From NCBI GenBank assembly GCA_016880225.1, contig JAEHDT010000095.1, positions 1 through 10,695 of the forward strand: 10,695 bases of DNA, written 5' to 3'. Below the pieces are notes generated by a model. That model was given only the letters and a program-made list of their open reading frames with translations, had not been told where the DNA came from and did not search any database. The stretch's first letter is position 1, and every line of letters starts with the position of its first letter. This DNA is from Gemmatimonadota bacterium. Lineage in GTDB: Bacteria > Gemmatimonadota > Gemmatimonadetes > Gemmatimonadales > GWC2-71-9. A program made the translations under genes and the position numbers. Below are positions 1 through 5,637 of this stretch, piece after piece.

Positions 1-88
1 CATCGCTGACCGTCTCCATCACGGCCTGGCCGAGCGGGGCGAAAGCGAATTGGGTTGGGGGACCGGGGCTCTTGTCTCTCGCTGCCAT
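1..88 (-). CDS. 5' end of an unrecognised gene, cut by the window edge
   Basis: An open frame starts with ATG at 88 and runs off the left edge after 29 complete codons. It reads MAARDKSPGPPTQ and then FAFAPLGQAVMETVSD, which looks like ordinary protein rather than antisense noise. An in-frame ATG at 100 is an alternative start (it adds MQGR), and an in-frame stop lies just upstream of that, near 118. An AAGGA lies only about 3 bases before the ATG at 88, which is tight for a ribosome-binding site. The gene lies downstream of, and on the same strand as, the helicase gene, with a terminator-like hairpin between them, so it is probably a separate transcription unit. The visible part is too short to assign a family, and a chance open frame cannot be excluded. 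Confidence 0.45.
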   Translation of the reverse strand, partial: MAARDKSPGPPTQFAFAPLGQAVMETVSD

Positions 89-143
89 ACGTCCTTGCAT
101 AGCCGAATTCCCGGGTCAAAGTTCCACAAAGCGCCGTCATACC

Positions 144-183
144 AAAGACCCGCCCAACGCCCAGAGGTCACGGCAGGCGGGTC
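144..183 (-). terminator. Candidate intrinsic terminator of the helicase gene
   Basis: Read on the minus strand, GACCCGCC (183-176) pairs perfectly with GGCGGGTC (154-147) around a 21-base loop and is followed by TTTGGT. It begins 28 bases after the helicase stop codon and before the next same-strand start. The loop is long and the T-tract short, so it may be a weak terminator. Confidence 0.45.
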
Positions 184-210
184 ACCTAAGGATCGCACCA
201 ACCGGGCGTC

Positions 211-2766
211 CTAGCGACGCCGGCCGCGCCGGCCACCGCGCGCCAGGCGCTCCCGCTCCCCACGAGACAGGCCGGTCAGTTGGCGGCGCAGGTCCTCGAG
301 CGTATCCGACCGTACCGCGTCGCGCTTGCCCCGGAGCACCGTGAAGCGCACCGGCCGGTCGAACGGAGGCAGGTCCCGGACCTGCAAGCGGCGGGCCTGA
401 CCCTCTTTGAGCCGGAGCCGCACCACCCCCGTGCCCTGCTCCACCTCATAATCCACCGGCACCCGGTCGCCGTACAAATGGATTGACGCCGGCAGGGCGT
501 CCAGCGTCCGCCGCTCGGCTTCGGGGATGATCGCGTCGGGATCGAGCTCCAGCCGGGTGGCGATGAAGTCCTCCCAGGAGCGGACGCGCTCGAGCTGCGC
601 CGCGAGCAGGGTGGTGACGTGATCGGTCGCCGCCTGCGCGAGCCGCCCGCCCGAGCGGCGCCAGTAGGACCCGAAGCGCTCGAGCGCGCGCCGCAGCCGC
701 CCTTGGTCCGGATGAGGGGTCTCGCCGGCGAGCAGGGCGGCCACGAGGGCCTTGCGCGCTTCGGCCGCGAGCTCCGGGGGGAACGGCGTGGGGAGCGGCT
801 CGACCTCGCGCTCGAGCAGGAAGCCGAAATAACCCACCGTGCGGACCAGCATCAGCCCCTCGCGCCGCCGCTGGCGCTCGAACGTCACCGTGGAAGCGCC
901 GCGCCGCGCATAACGGCGGATCGCGCGCTCGGGGAGCGCGGTGCCTTCGATGCTGGCGCGCGGGACGCCGAACCGGTCGGCGAAGTAGCGCAGCGTCCCG
1001 GCAACCGCTCCCCAGCTGCCGCACACCGAGCCCCGACTCACCCGCGCCTCCCGCCCGTCCGCGGTCGCCTCGTCGATCACCAAGTCGAAGGGCATGATCT
1101 TGGCCACGAGGTCCGCGAAGGCGGAGACGGTCTTCTCACCGGCGTACGGGAGCCGCTCGGGGAGCGGCAGCTCTAGCTGGCGGTAGACCGACGCGAGCCC
1201 GAGGGCCACATCCTCGATCGCCTTGACGAGAACGCCCCGACCTTCTGCCCACCGGTCGATGCCATCGCGGAACAGGTGACGCGGCAGGCCGTACACCTCC
1301 CCCAGGTAGCCGTGCTTGTTCACCGCCTCGGCGTACACGTTGTAGGCCGTCAGGTGATCGCTGCCGGGAGCGATCAGCCCGCGCAGGTCCCGCTCCTCGC
1401 GCGTCATGCGGTGCAGCGACTCGATGTTGGCGGCCACGGCCGCGATGGGGACGAGGTCGGCCTCGGCGTGCCACAGCAGCTCGCCCCAGGGCCGCTCCAC
1501 GGGCATCGCCTCCACATCGCGGCCGTAGAGCGTGAGGCGGCCGTGCTCGATCAGCCCCCGCTCCGTGAGCAGCTCCACGGCGTCGCGATATGCCTTGCGG
1601 TCGAGCGGGACGGGGAGGTCGAGCTCGCGCGCATCGACGCCGAGCGCGGCGCACGTGATCGCCACCCGTTCCGCGTCACCGGCGAGCTGGAACTCGGGTG
1701 GGGTGGGCTGGAGCGCCTCGAACACCACATCGCGGTCGCTCAGGATGTAGACCTCGCCGCCCTCGACGCGCCCGTGCACGCGCCCGGCCATCTGGAGGAT
1801 TTCGTTCGCGCCGAGGTACAAGCGCGTCAGCACGTTGCGGCCGCGCTCGACGACGTTGGCGTAGCGCGCATCGTAGATGACGACCGTATCGAGACCGCGG
1901 ATGTTCAGGGCCGACTGCCCTGCGGCGGTCATCGCCAGCAGGAACGGCCGGCGCACGTCCCCGTCGAGGAATGGCCGGATCACCCGGATCGGCTCGCCGC
2001 CGTGATAGAAGGCGGTGGGGAGTCCCTGCCACCGGTCGCCGAGCTCCTTCGCGATCTGCTCGACTTCGGCGCGTGTGGGCACGAACACTCCCACGCCCCG
2101 GCGCTCCCGCAGCACCCGCTTCATGAAGCGATCGTTCAGGAACTCGAGCGGCTTCTGCGGCAGCACGCGGACGTCGGCCGCCCGCGCCGGGTCGAACGCC
2201 CGGGTCTCCAGCACCTCGACGGATCCCAGGTAGCGGGCGTAGAACGACGGGTCCACGGTGGCGGACAGCCAGATGAAGCGGCAGCCCGCCCGCTTGCCGA
2301 GCGCCAGGCACAGCTCGAGTTCCGCGGACGTCTGGTGGATCTCGTCCACCACCAGAGTATCCCGCGCCGTGATGAGCCCGTCCTCGAACCAGCGGCGTGC
2401 GATACCCGTCGTGACGATCACGACGTTCCACGTGGGAGTCTCGGGCGTGGCTTCACGCTCGCGGTTGACCACGCCCACCTTGAGGGGGGCGCCTAAAATG
2501 GTTTCGGAGATCGGGCGAATCGCGAGCGTCTTGCCCGTCCCGGTCCCCGCCACGATTCCGAAGCCGCGCCCCGAGGCCGCCAGACGTGCGATGTCGGTGC
2601 CGTGCTCGCGGGCGAGCAGCGTGTCGATGTCCAGGCTCATCGCCAGCTCGATGGTCTCGCACGCCGCGCGCGTCGGGGCGATCACGACGACCCGGCCGGT
2701 GGTGGGCTCCGCGGCGAGGAAAGCCTTGGGGTCGGGCGGAAGGAAGTGGTCGCGGGAAATTCGCAC
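211..2766 (-). CDS. DExH-box (DEAH/RHA-type, HrpA/HrpB-like) RNA helicase-like protein
   Basis: This is a superfamily 2 NTP-dependent helicase-like protein of about 851 residues when started at the GTG at 2766. Visible motifs are Walker A GTGTGKT (about 74-80), motif II VVDEIH (about 139-144), motif III SAT (about 168-170), a motif V-like stretch (TAAGQSALNIRGLDTVV, about 280-296) and motif VI QMAGRVHGR (about 325-333). After the helicase core, LTLYGRDVEAMP (about 411-422) and GSDHLTAYNVYAEAV (about 468-482) resemble the HA2 region of DEAH/RHA helicases. The last 350 or so residues are Arg/Glu-rich and I do not recognise them. By family it should act on RNA or ribonucleoprotein; the substrate is unknown. 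The frame stays open to 2907, but starts upstream of 2802 would run into the divergent gene. An ATG at 2802 is an alternative. A TATATT hexamer ends 6 bases before the GTG, so the transcript could be leaderless. Motif VI has Met for the usual Arg and one extra residue. Confidence 0.88.
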   Translation of the reverse strand: MRISRDHFLPPDPKAFLAAEPTTGRVVVIAPTRAACETIELAMSLDIDTLLAREHGTDIARLAASGRGFGIVAGTGTGKTLAIRPISETILGAPLKVGVVNREREATPETPTWNVVIVTTGIARRWFEDGLITARDTLVVDEIHQTSAELELCLALGKRAGCRFIWLSATVDPSFYARYLGSVEVLETRAFDPARAADVRVLPQKPLEFLNDRFMKRVLRERRGVGVFVPTRAEVEQIAKELGDRWQGLPTAFYHGGEPIRVIRPFLDGDVRRPFLLAMTAAGQSALNIRGLDTVVIYDARYANVVERGRNVLTRLYLGANEILQMAGRVHGRVEGGEVYILSDRDVVFEALQPTPPEFQLAGDAERVAITCAALGVDARELDLPVPLDRKAYRDAVELLTERGLIEHGRLTLYGRDVEAMPVERPWGELLWHAEADLVPIAAVAANIESLHRMTREERDLRGLIAPGSDHLTAYNVYAEAVNKHGYLGEVYGLPRHLFRDGIDRWAEGRGVLVKAIEDVALGLASVYRQLELPLPERLPYAGEKTVSAFADLVAKIMPFDLVIDEATADGREARVSRGSVCGSWGAVAGTLRYFADRFGVPRASIEGTALPERAIRRYARRGASTVTFERQRRREGLMLVRTVGYFGFLLEREVEPLPTPFPPELAAEARKALVAALLAGETPHPDQGRLRRALERFGSYWRRSGGRLAQAATDHVTTLLAAQLERVRSWEDFIATRLELDPDAIIPEAERRTLDALPASIHLYGDRVPVDYEVEQGTGVVRLRLKEGQARRLQVRDLPPFDRPVRFTVLRGKRDAVRSDTLEDLRRQLTGLSRGERERLARGGRRGRRR

Positions 2767-2772
2767 GGTGGC

Positions 2773-2778
2773 AATATA
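2773..2778 (-). promoter_or_regulatory. Possible -10 hexamer for the helicase gene
   Basis: The minus strand reads TATATT at 2778-2773 in a very GC-rich region, ending 6 bases before the GTG at 2766. That spacing would give a leaderless or nearly leaderless mRNA. No convincing -35 hexamer is seen, so this rests on the -10 match alone. Confidence 0.3.
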
Positions 2779-2786
2779 GATTGGCG

Positions 2787-2796
2787 AGGAGGAGGG
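2787..2796 (+). promoter_or_regulatory. Strong Shine-Dalgarno of the DUF2167 gene
   Basis: AGGAGGAGGG lies 4 bases before the ATG at 2801, offering GGAGG cores at spacings of 5 and 8. It fixes the plus-strand start. Because the helicase gene diverges from here, this short region also has to hold helicase expression signals. Confidence 0.7.
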
Positions 2797-2800
2797 TCCC

Positions 2801-3712
2801 ATGTTCTCTCGCCCCCTGCCAGGTCTGCTGCTCGTGCCGCTCGTCGCGCTCGCGTCTGCGGGCGTCGCCCGAGCGCAGCGCTTGGAGCGCGTCCCCGACC
2901 GCCTCACGCCGGACCAGCTCGAGGCCCAGCTGCGCTATCAGACGGGCCGCGTCACGCTGCAGCGCGGCCTCGCGACCCTCGATCTTCCGGCGGACTTCCG
3001 TTATCTCGACCCGCACGAGGCCGACCGCGTGCTCCGCGCCTGGGGCAACCCGCCCGGCAGCGAAACGTTCGGGATGCTCGTGCCGACCGGCGTGCGCGTG
3101 CTGTCCAACGAGGGCTGGGGTGTCGTCATCAGCTACAGCGAGGACGGCTACGTCAAGGACGACGACGCGTCCACGATCGACTATGACGAGCTGCTCGCCA
3201 AGATGCAGCGTGCGACACGGGACGCGAACCCCGAGCGCGCCAAGGCCGGCTATGCCACCGCCGACCTCGTGGGATGGGCGGAGCCGCCGCGCTACGACAG
3301 CGCCGCTCACAAGCTCTACTGGGCGAAGGATTTCAAGTTCTCGGACGACTCAGGCCACACCCTCAATTACAACATCCGCGTGCTGGGCCGGCGCGGCGTG
3401 CTGGTGCTGAACGCCGTCGCCTCCATGGATCGGCTCGCGGCGGTGAAGCGCGACATGGCGAAGGTGATCGGCTTCGTCGAGTTCAACGAGGGGCACCGCT
3501 ACGCCGACTTCGTTCCCGGCACGGACAAGGTGGCCGAGTACGGCATCGCTGCGCTGATCGCGGGCGGGCTCGCGGCCAAGGCGGGGCTGTTCAAGGTGCT
3601 GCTCGGCGCGCTCGTCGCCATGAAGAAGCTCGTGATCGTGGGGCTTGCCGCGGCGGCGGGCTTGCTGCGCAAGCTGTTCCGCCGCCGCTCGCCCGACGTG
3701 GCGAAATCCTGA
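2801..3712 (+). CDS. DUF2167 family exported, membrane-anchored protein
   Basis: The product is a 303-residue protein that I match to the DUF2167 family. Residues 1-25 form a signal peptide with a likely cut after VARA, just before QRLERV. The body contains the family-like stretches GWGVVISYSEDGYVKDDDA, IDYDELLAKM, LYWAKDFKF and LNYNIRVLGRRGVLVLNAVA. Near the C-terminus (about 246-289) an Ala/Gly/Leu-rich hydrophobic region is followed by a basic tail (RKLFRRR), indicating a membrane anchor with a cytoplasmic tail and the main domain outside the cytoplasm. The molecular function of the family is not established. The ATG at 2801 is supported by a strong ribosome-binding site and the signal peptide. 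The gene is single and divergent from the helicase. A strong stem lies 20 bases after its stop. Confidence 0.88.
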   Translation: MFSRPLPGLLLVPLVALASAGVARAQRLERVPDRLTPDQLEAQLRYQTGRVTLQRGLATLDLPADFRYLDPHEADRVLRAWGNPPGSETFGMLVPTGVRVLSNEGWGVVISYSEDGYVKDDDASTIDYDELLAKMQRATRDANPERAKAGYATADLVGWAEPPRYDSAAHKLYWAKDFKFSDDSGHTLNYNIRVLGRRGVLVLNAVASMDRLAAVKRDMAKVIGFVEFNEGHRYADFVPGTDKVAEYGIAALIAGGLAAKAGLFKVLLGALVAMKKLVIVGLAAAAGLLRKLFRRRSPDVAKS

Positions 3713-3731
3713 GGGCGCTGCCGTTGAAAGA

Positions 3732-3763
3732 AAGCGGGAGGCGTGCGTGCGCGCCTCCCGCTT
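3732..3763 (-). terminator. Strong hairpin terminator between convergent genes
   Basis: AAGCGGGAGGCG (3732-3743) pairs perfectly over 12 bp with CGCCTCCCGCTT (3752-3763) around an 8-base loop. On the minus strand the stem continues directly into TTTC (CTTTCTTTC with the end of the stem), the expected U-rich tail, so it best terminates the 3854-4111 gene. On the plus strand it follows the DUF2167 stop by 20 bases, but GC-rich sequence follows the stem, so termination in that direction would be less typical. Confidence 0.75.
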
Positions 3764-3853
3764 CGCGACCGTACCTGCGGCGCTGCCTAGGGCATCAGTC
3801 ACCGCATCCGGAACAACCATTGGCACGCCGCACTCCGGCGGTACAGCCGATGG
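3764..3853. other. Gene-free spacer
   Basis: Nothing recognisable lies between the terminator stem and the stop of the small secreted protein gene. A neighbouring minus frame crosses it and ends NGCSGCGD, but it lacks a credible start and overlaps the better supported gene. Confidence 0.4.
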
Positions 3854-4111
3854 TCACTCGTCGTCGTAGTCCCGCCGGTAGTGATGGCGGTGGTGATGGC
3901 GGACGACGTACACCCGCTCCACGAAGAGCGAGGGCCGGTGGACGTACGCCCGCCGGTGGAAGTACGGCCGGGGCCTGCCGACCACGACGAACCCCGTCAC
4001 GAACGGCCGCGGGACGCCGAAACCGACCACGACATCGACGCGCGTTTGCGCGCCGGCCGGCCGTGCCGCCAGTACGACCAGCAATCCGACTGCCAGGATC
4101 CAGTGTTTCAT
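3854..4111 (-). CDS. Small secreted His/Arg/Tyr-rich protein of unknown function
   Basis: This is an 85-residue protein I cannot assign to a named family. Residues 1-21 are a clear signal peptide (MKHWILAVGLLVVLAARPAGA, cut before QTRVDV). The mature part of about 64 residues begins with Val/Gly/Phe-rich short strands (VDVVVGFGVPRPF, FVVVGRPRPYF). It becomes rich in His, Arg and Tyr (VRHHHRHHYRRDY) and ends in the acidic DDE. It is therefore exported, probably to the periplasm or cell surface. The His cluster could bind metal, but that is inference. The start is supported by GGAGGTGA located 4 bases upstream of ATG. The gene stands alone between the phosphofructokinase gene and a strong terminator; its ribosome-binding site lies in a small hairpin. 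Confidence 0.78.
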   Translation of the reverse strand: MKHWILAVGLLVVLAARPAGAQTRVDVVVGFGVPRPFVTGFVVVGRPRPYFHRRAYVHRPSLFVERVYVVRHHHRHHYRRDYDDE

Positions 4112-4114
4112 GGT

Positions 4115-4127
4115 TCACCTCCGGTGA
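4115..4127 (-). promoter_or_regulatory. Hairpin containing the Shine-Dalgarno of the small secreted protein gene
   Basis: On the minus strand TCACC-GGA-GGTGA forms a 5-bp stem with a 3-base loop, and the GGAGG ribosome-binding core is partly in loop and partly in stem, 4 bases from the ATG. A second 6-bp stem (4129-4134 with 4142-4147, 7-base loop) lies directly upstream. Together they could limit ribosome access; whether they do so is inference. Confidence 0.35.
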
Positions 4128-4197
4128 GCGGCCCATTGGAAGGGCCGTGCCAGAAGTGACCGAACGAGCCGAACTGCCTGAACGAGATGAGGTTAGG

Positions 4198-4222
4198 GCG
4201 CCTCGCCGCGGGGCGGCGGCGC
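4198..4222 (-). other. GC-rich imperfect hairpin downstream of the phosphofructokinase gene
   Basis: GCGCC-T-CGCC (4198-4207) can pair with GGCG-GC-GGCGC, with a mismatched internal loop. It lies about 45 bases after the phosphofructokinase stop but has no T-tract on the minus strand. It might slow polymerase or protect the 3' end; it is not a convincing intrinsic terminator. Confidence 0.25.
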
Positions 4223-4265
4223 GCGGGGGGTGTCACTCGCGGCGGTCAGGCTGTCCGAGCGCCGA

Positions 4266-5333
4266 TCAGTCGCCCAGACTGATTCCCAGGTCCCGGGCGG
4301 TGGCCAAGGTGTCGGAGTCGAGCGGCACGCGCTTGGGCGTCGCCAGCGCTTCCTCGATCGGCACCGCGGCGATCCCCGGGGGGCGGAGCGCGACCATGCA
4401 TCCGAAGCGCCCTTCGGCGACGAGACGCACGGCGGCGGCGCCGAACCGCAGTCCCAGCAGCCGGTCGAACGTGGTGGGGCTTCCGCCGCGTTGCAGGTGG
4501 CCGAGGACGAGCGAGCGGGTCTCCTTCCCGGTCATCTTCTCGATCGAGCTCGCCACCTTGTCGCCCATGCCACCCAGCCGCTCGTGCTCGGGGTCCACGA
4601 GCGACACGGTGCCTCCCCGCGGCGCGGCCCCTTCGGCGACGACGACGATGCTGAAGTGGCGGCCTTCCGTCTCGCGACTCCTGATCTTGTCGCACACCTT
4701 CTTCAGATCGAACGGGATTTCGGGGATCAGGATCACGTCGGCCGAGCCAGCGATCCCTGAGTGCAGGGCGATCCAGCCGGCGTGCCGCCCCATCACCTCG
4801 ACGACCATGACGCGCTCGTGACTTTCCGCGGTCGAATGGAGCTTGTCGATCGCGTCCGTGGCGGTCTGGACGGCCGTGTCGAAGCCGAAGGTCGCGACCG
4901 TGCCGCCCACGTCGTTGTCGATCGTTTTGGGCACGCCGACGAGGGGGACCCCCTTGGCGTACAGGCGCGCCGCGATCCTGAGGGACCCATCGCCGCCGAT
5001 GGCGATGAGGGCGTCGAGGCCGAGGGAGCGGAATGCGGCGACGACCTCGTCCGACCGATCGTGGGTGACCCAACTGCCGTCGGGGCACTGCTCGCGCCAC
5101 GTGAACGGATCGCCTCGGTTGGTGGTGCCGAGAATCGTGCCGCCGAGGTGCGTGATGCCGCGGACCGCGGCGGCGTCGAGAGGCACGACCCGGTCCTCGC
5201 CCATCAGGCCGCCGTAGCCGCGCCGGATGCCCAGACATTCCCAACCCCGGTGGATCGCTGCGAGGACGGCCCCGCGAATGACGGCGTTCAGGCCCGGTGC
5301 GTCGCCTCCGCCGGTATTGATCGCGATCTTCAA
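4266..5333 (-). CDS. pfkA: 6-phosphofructokinase, mixed-substrate (group III) type, probably ATP-dependent
   Basis: It catalyses phosphorylation of fructose 6-phosphate to fructose 1,6-bisphosphate, the committed step of glycolysis, in the cytoplasm. The 355-residue sequence shows the family motifs in order: GGGDAPGLN (8-16), GGDGS (113-117), PKTIDND (135-141) with the catalytic base Asp139, MGRHAGW (181-187) and GHLQRGGSP (278-286). Family knowledge: Gly at the position of E. coli Gly104 (here G116) goes with ATP use, while Lys at the position of E. coli Gly124 (here K136) is usual in pyrophosphate-dependent and group III enzymes. This combination suggests the ATP-using branch of group III, but pyrophosphate use is not excluded. 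The start is TTG at 5333, fixed by the conserved N-terminus KIAINTGGGDAPG. It overlaps the stop of the upstream selenoprotein gene as TTGA, with no Shine-Dalgarno of its own visible, so translational coupling is likely. Confidence 0.95.
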   Translation of the reverse strand: MKIAINTGGGDAPGLNAVIRGAVLAAIHRGWECLGIRRGYGGLMGEDRVVPLDAAAVRGITHLGGTILGTTNRGDPFTWREQCPDGSWVTHDRSDEVVAAFRSLGLDALIAIGGDGSLRIAARLYAKGVPLVGVPKTIDNDVGGTVATFGFDTAVQTATDAIDKLHSTAESHERVMVVEVMGRHAGWIALHSGIAGSADVILIPEIPFDLKKVCDKIRSRETEGRHFSIVVVAEGAAPRGGTVSLVDPEHERLGGMGDKVASSIEKMTGKETRSLVLGHLQRGGSPTTFDRLLGLRFGAAAVRLVAEGRFGCMVALRPPGIAAVPIEEALATPKRVPLDSDTLATARDLGISLGD

Positions 5334-5572
5334 CGCGGCGGCGGGGGCCCCTTCTGCTGCATCAGGCGCAGCACCTCCCCCGGCTCCGCGTGGCGTCCCA
5401 GCGCTTTCTTGGAGAAGACACGGCGCCCGTCGACCTCCACCTCGAACACGCCGCCCGACGACTGGATCAGTTTCACGTCGGCGTGGGGGTAGGCCTTACG
5501 GATTTCGGCCGCCAGACCGGCAGCCCGGGGCTCGTAGTTTCAGACGACGCAATATTCGATTGTGACGCGCAT
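5330..5572 (-). CDS. SelW-like/Rdx family selenoprotein, with in-frame TGA read as selenocysteine at residue 11
   Basis: With TGA at 5542-5540 read as selenocysteine (U), the frame gives an 80-residue protein starting MRVTIEYCVVUNYEPRAAGL. It continues through FEVEVDGRRVFSKKALGRH and GEVLRLMQQKG, and ends at TGA 5332-5330. This matches the SelT/SelW/SelH (Rdx) thioredoxin-like redox family: an N-terminal beta strand followed by a CxxC or CxxU motif (C8-V-V-U11), then helix, strand pair with G-x-F-E-V, and a short C-terminal helix. The length is normal for the family. A SECIS-like hairpin follows the TGA at the correct distance. The role is probably thiol/selenol redox chemistry in the cytoplasm; the substrate is unknown. 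The stop overlaps the phosphofructokinase TTG (TTGA), indicating an operon. There is no Shine-Dalgarno; a -10-like TATCGT ends 7 bases before the ATG. The alternative is a Cys-to-stop mutation, but the intact downstream frame and hairpin argue against it. Confidence 0.85.
5507..5525 (-). promoter_or_regulatory. Bacterial SECIS element (SelB-binding hairpin) in the selenoprotein mRNA
   Basis: On the minus strand GGCTGCC (5525-5519) pairs with GGCGGCC (5513-5507) over 7 bp with one U-G wobble, leaving the 5-base loop GGTCT (5518-5514). The loop GGs are 22-23 bases after the TGA. By established knowledge, the E. coli fdhF SECIS has an apical AGGUCU with the same GGUC core recognised by SelB, and its GGs are about 19-20 bases after the UGA. 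Loop sequence, stem and spacing all agree. SelB binding itself is inferred. Confidence 0.82.
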
Positions 5573-5579
5573 GGCGTAA

Positions 5580-5609
5580 ACGATAGTCGCGCTTGACACC
5601 ACGCGCCAA
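5580..5609 (-). promoter_or_regulatory. Possible promoter of the selenoprotein-phosphofructokinase pair
   Basis: On the minus strand TTGGCG (5609-5604, 4 of 6 to TTGACA) is followed after 18 bases by TATCGT (5585-5580, 4 of 6 to TATAAT). The -10 ends 7 bases before the ATG at 5572, so transcription would start at or next to the ATG, agreeing with the absence of a Shine-Dalgarno. The matches are modest. Confidence 0.35.
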
Positions 5610-5621
5610 GGGGCCGAGTTT
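5593..5621 (+). promoter_or_regulatory. Possible -35 element of the chemoreceptor gene
   Basis: A perfect TTGACA (5593-5598) lies 39 bases before the ATG at 5638. The hexamer at 17-base spacing, GAGTTT (5616-5621), is a poor -10, so only the -35 is convincing. It overlaps the divergent candidate promoter on the other strand. Confidence 0.25.
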
Positions 5622-5637
5622 GCTCCGGGCTTCCCCA

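Noticed and set aside
1276..2496. A 406-codon plus-strand open frame opposite the helicase
   Set aside because: It is antisense to the helicase motif region and shows no recognisable domain; it is a codon-bias shadow.
2767..2907. Helicase start extended to the ATG at 2907
   Set aside because: The extension overlaps the signal-peptide coding region of the divergent DUF2167 gene, and its translation is Arg/Ser/Ala-rich noise.
3795..4136. A 113-codon minus frame ending NGCSGCGD
   Set aside because: It overlaps the 85-residue secreted protein, which has a strong ribosome-binding site and signal peptide. Most of its own sequence is Arg/Pro-rich shadow.
3274..4821. A 515-codon plus-strand open frame
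   Set aside because: It crosses the DUF2167 gene in another frame, a strong terminator, the secreted protein gene and the phosphofructokinase gene, and its product is Arg/Pro/Ala-rich without motifs.
5540..5542. TGA as a genuine nonsense mutation (pseudogene)
   Set aside because: The frame and family features continue intact to the operon junction, the TGA sits exactly at the redox position, and a GGUCU hairpin follows. Sequencing error or mutation remains possible but is less likely.
5593..5637. TTG at 5593 as start of the chemoreceptor
   Set aside because: The TTG is part of a TTGACA promoter-like hexamer, and the extra 15 residues carry no conserved feature. ATG at 5638 directly precedes the membrane region.
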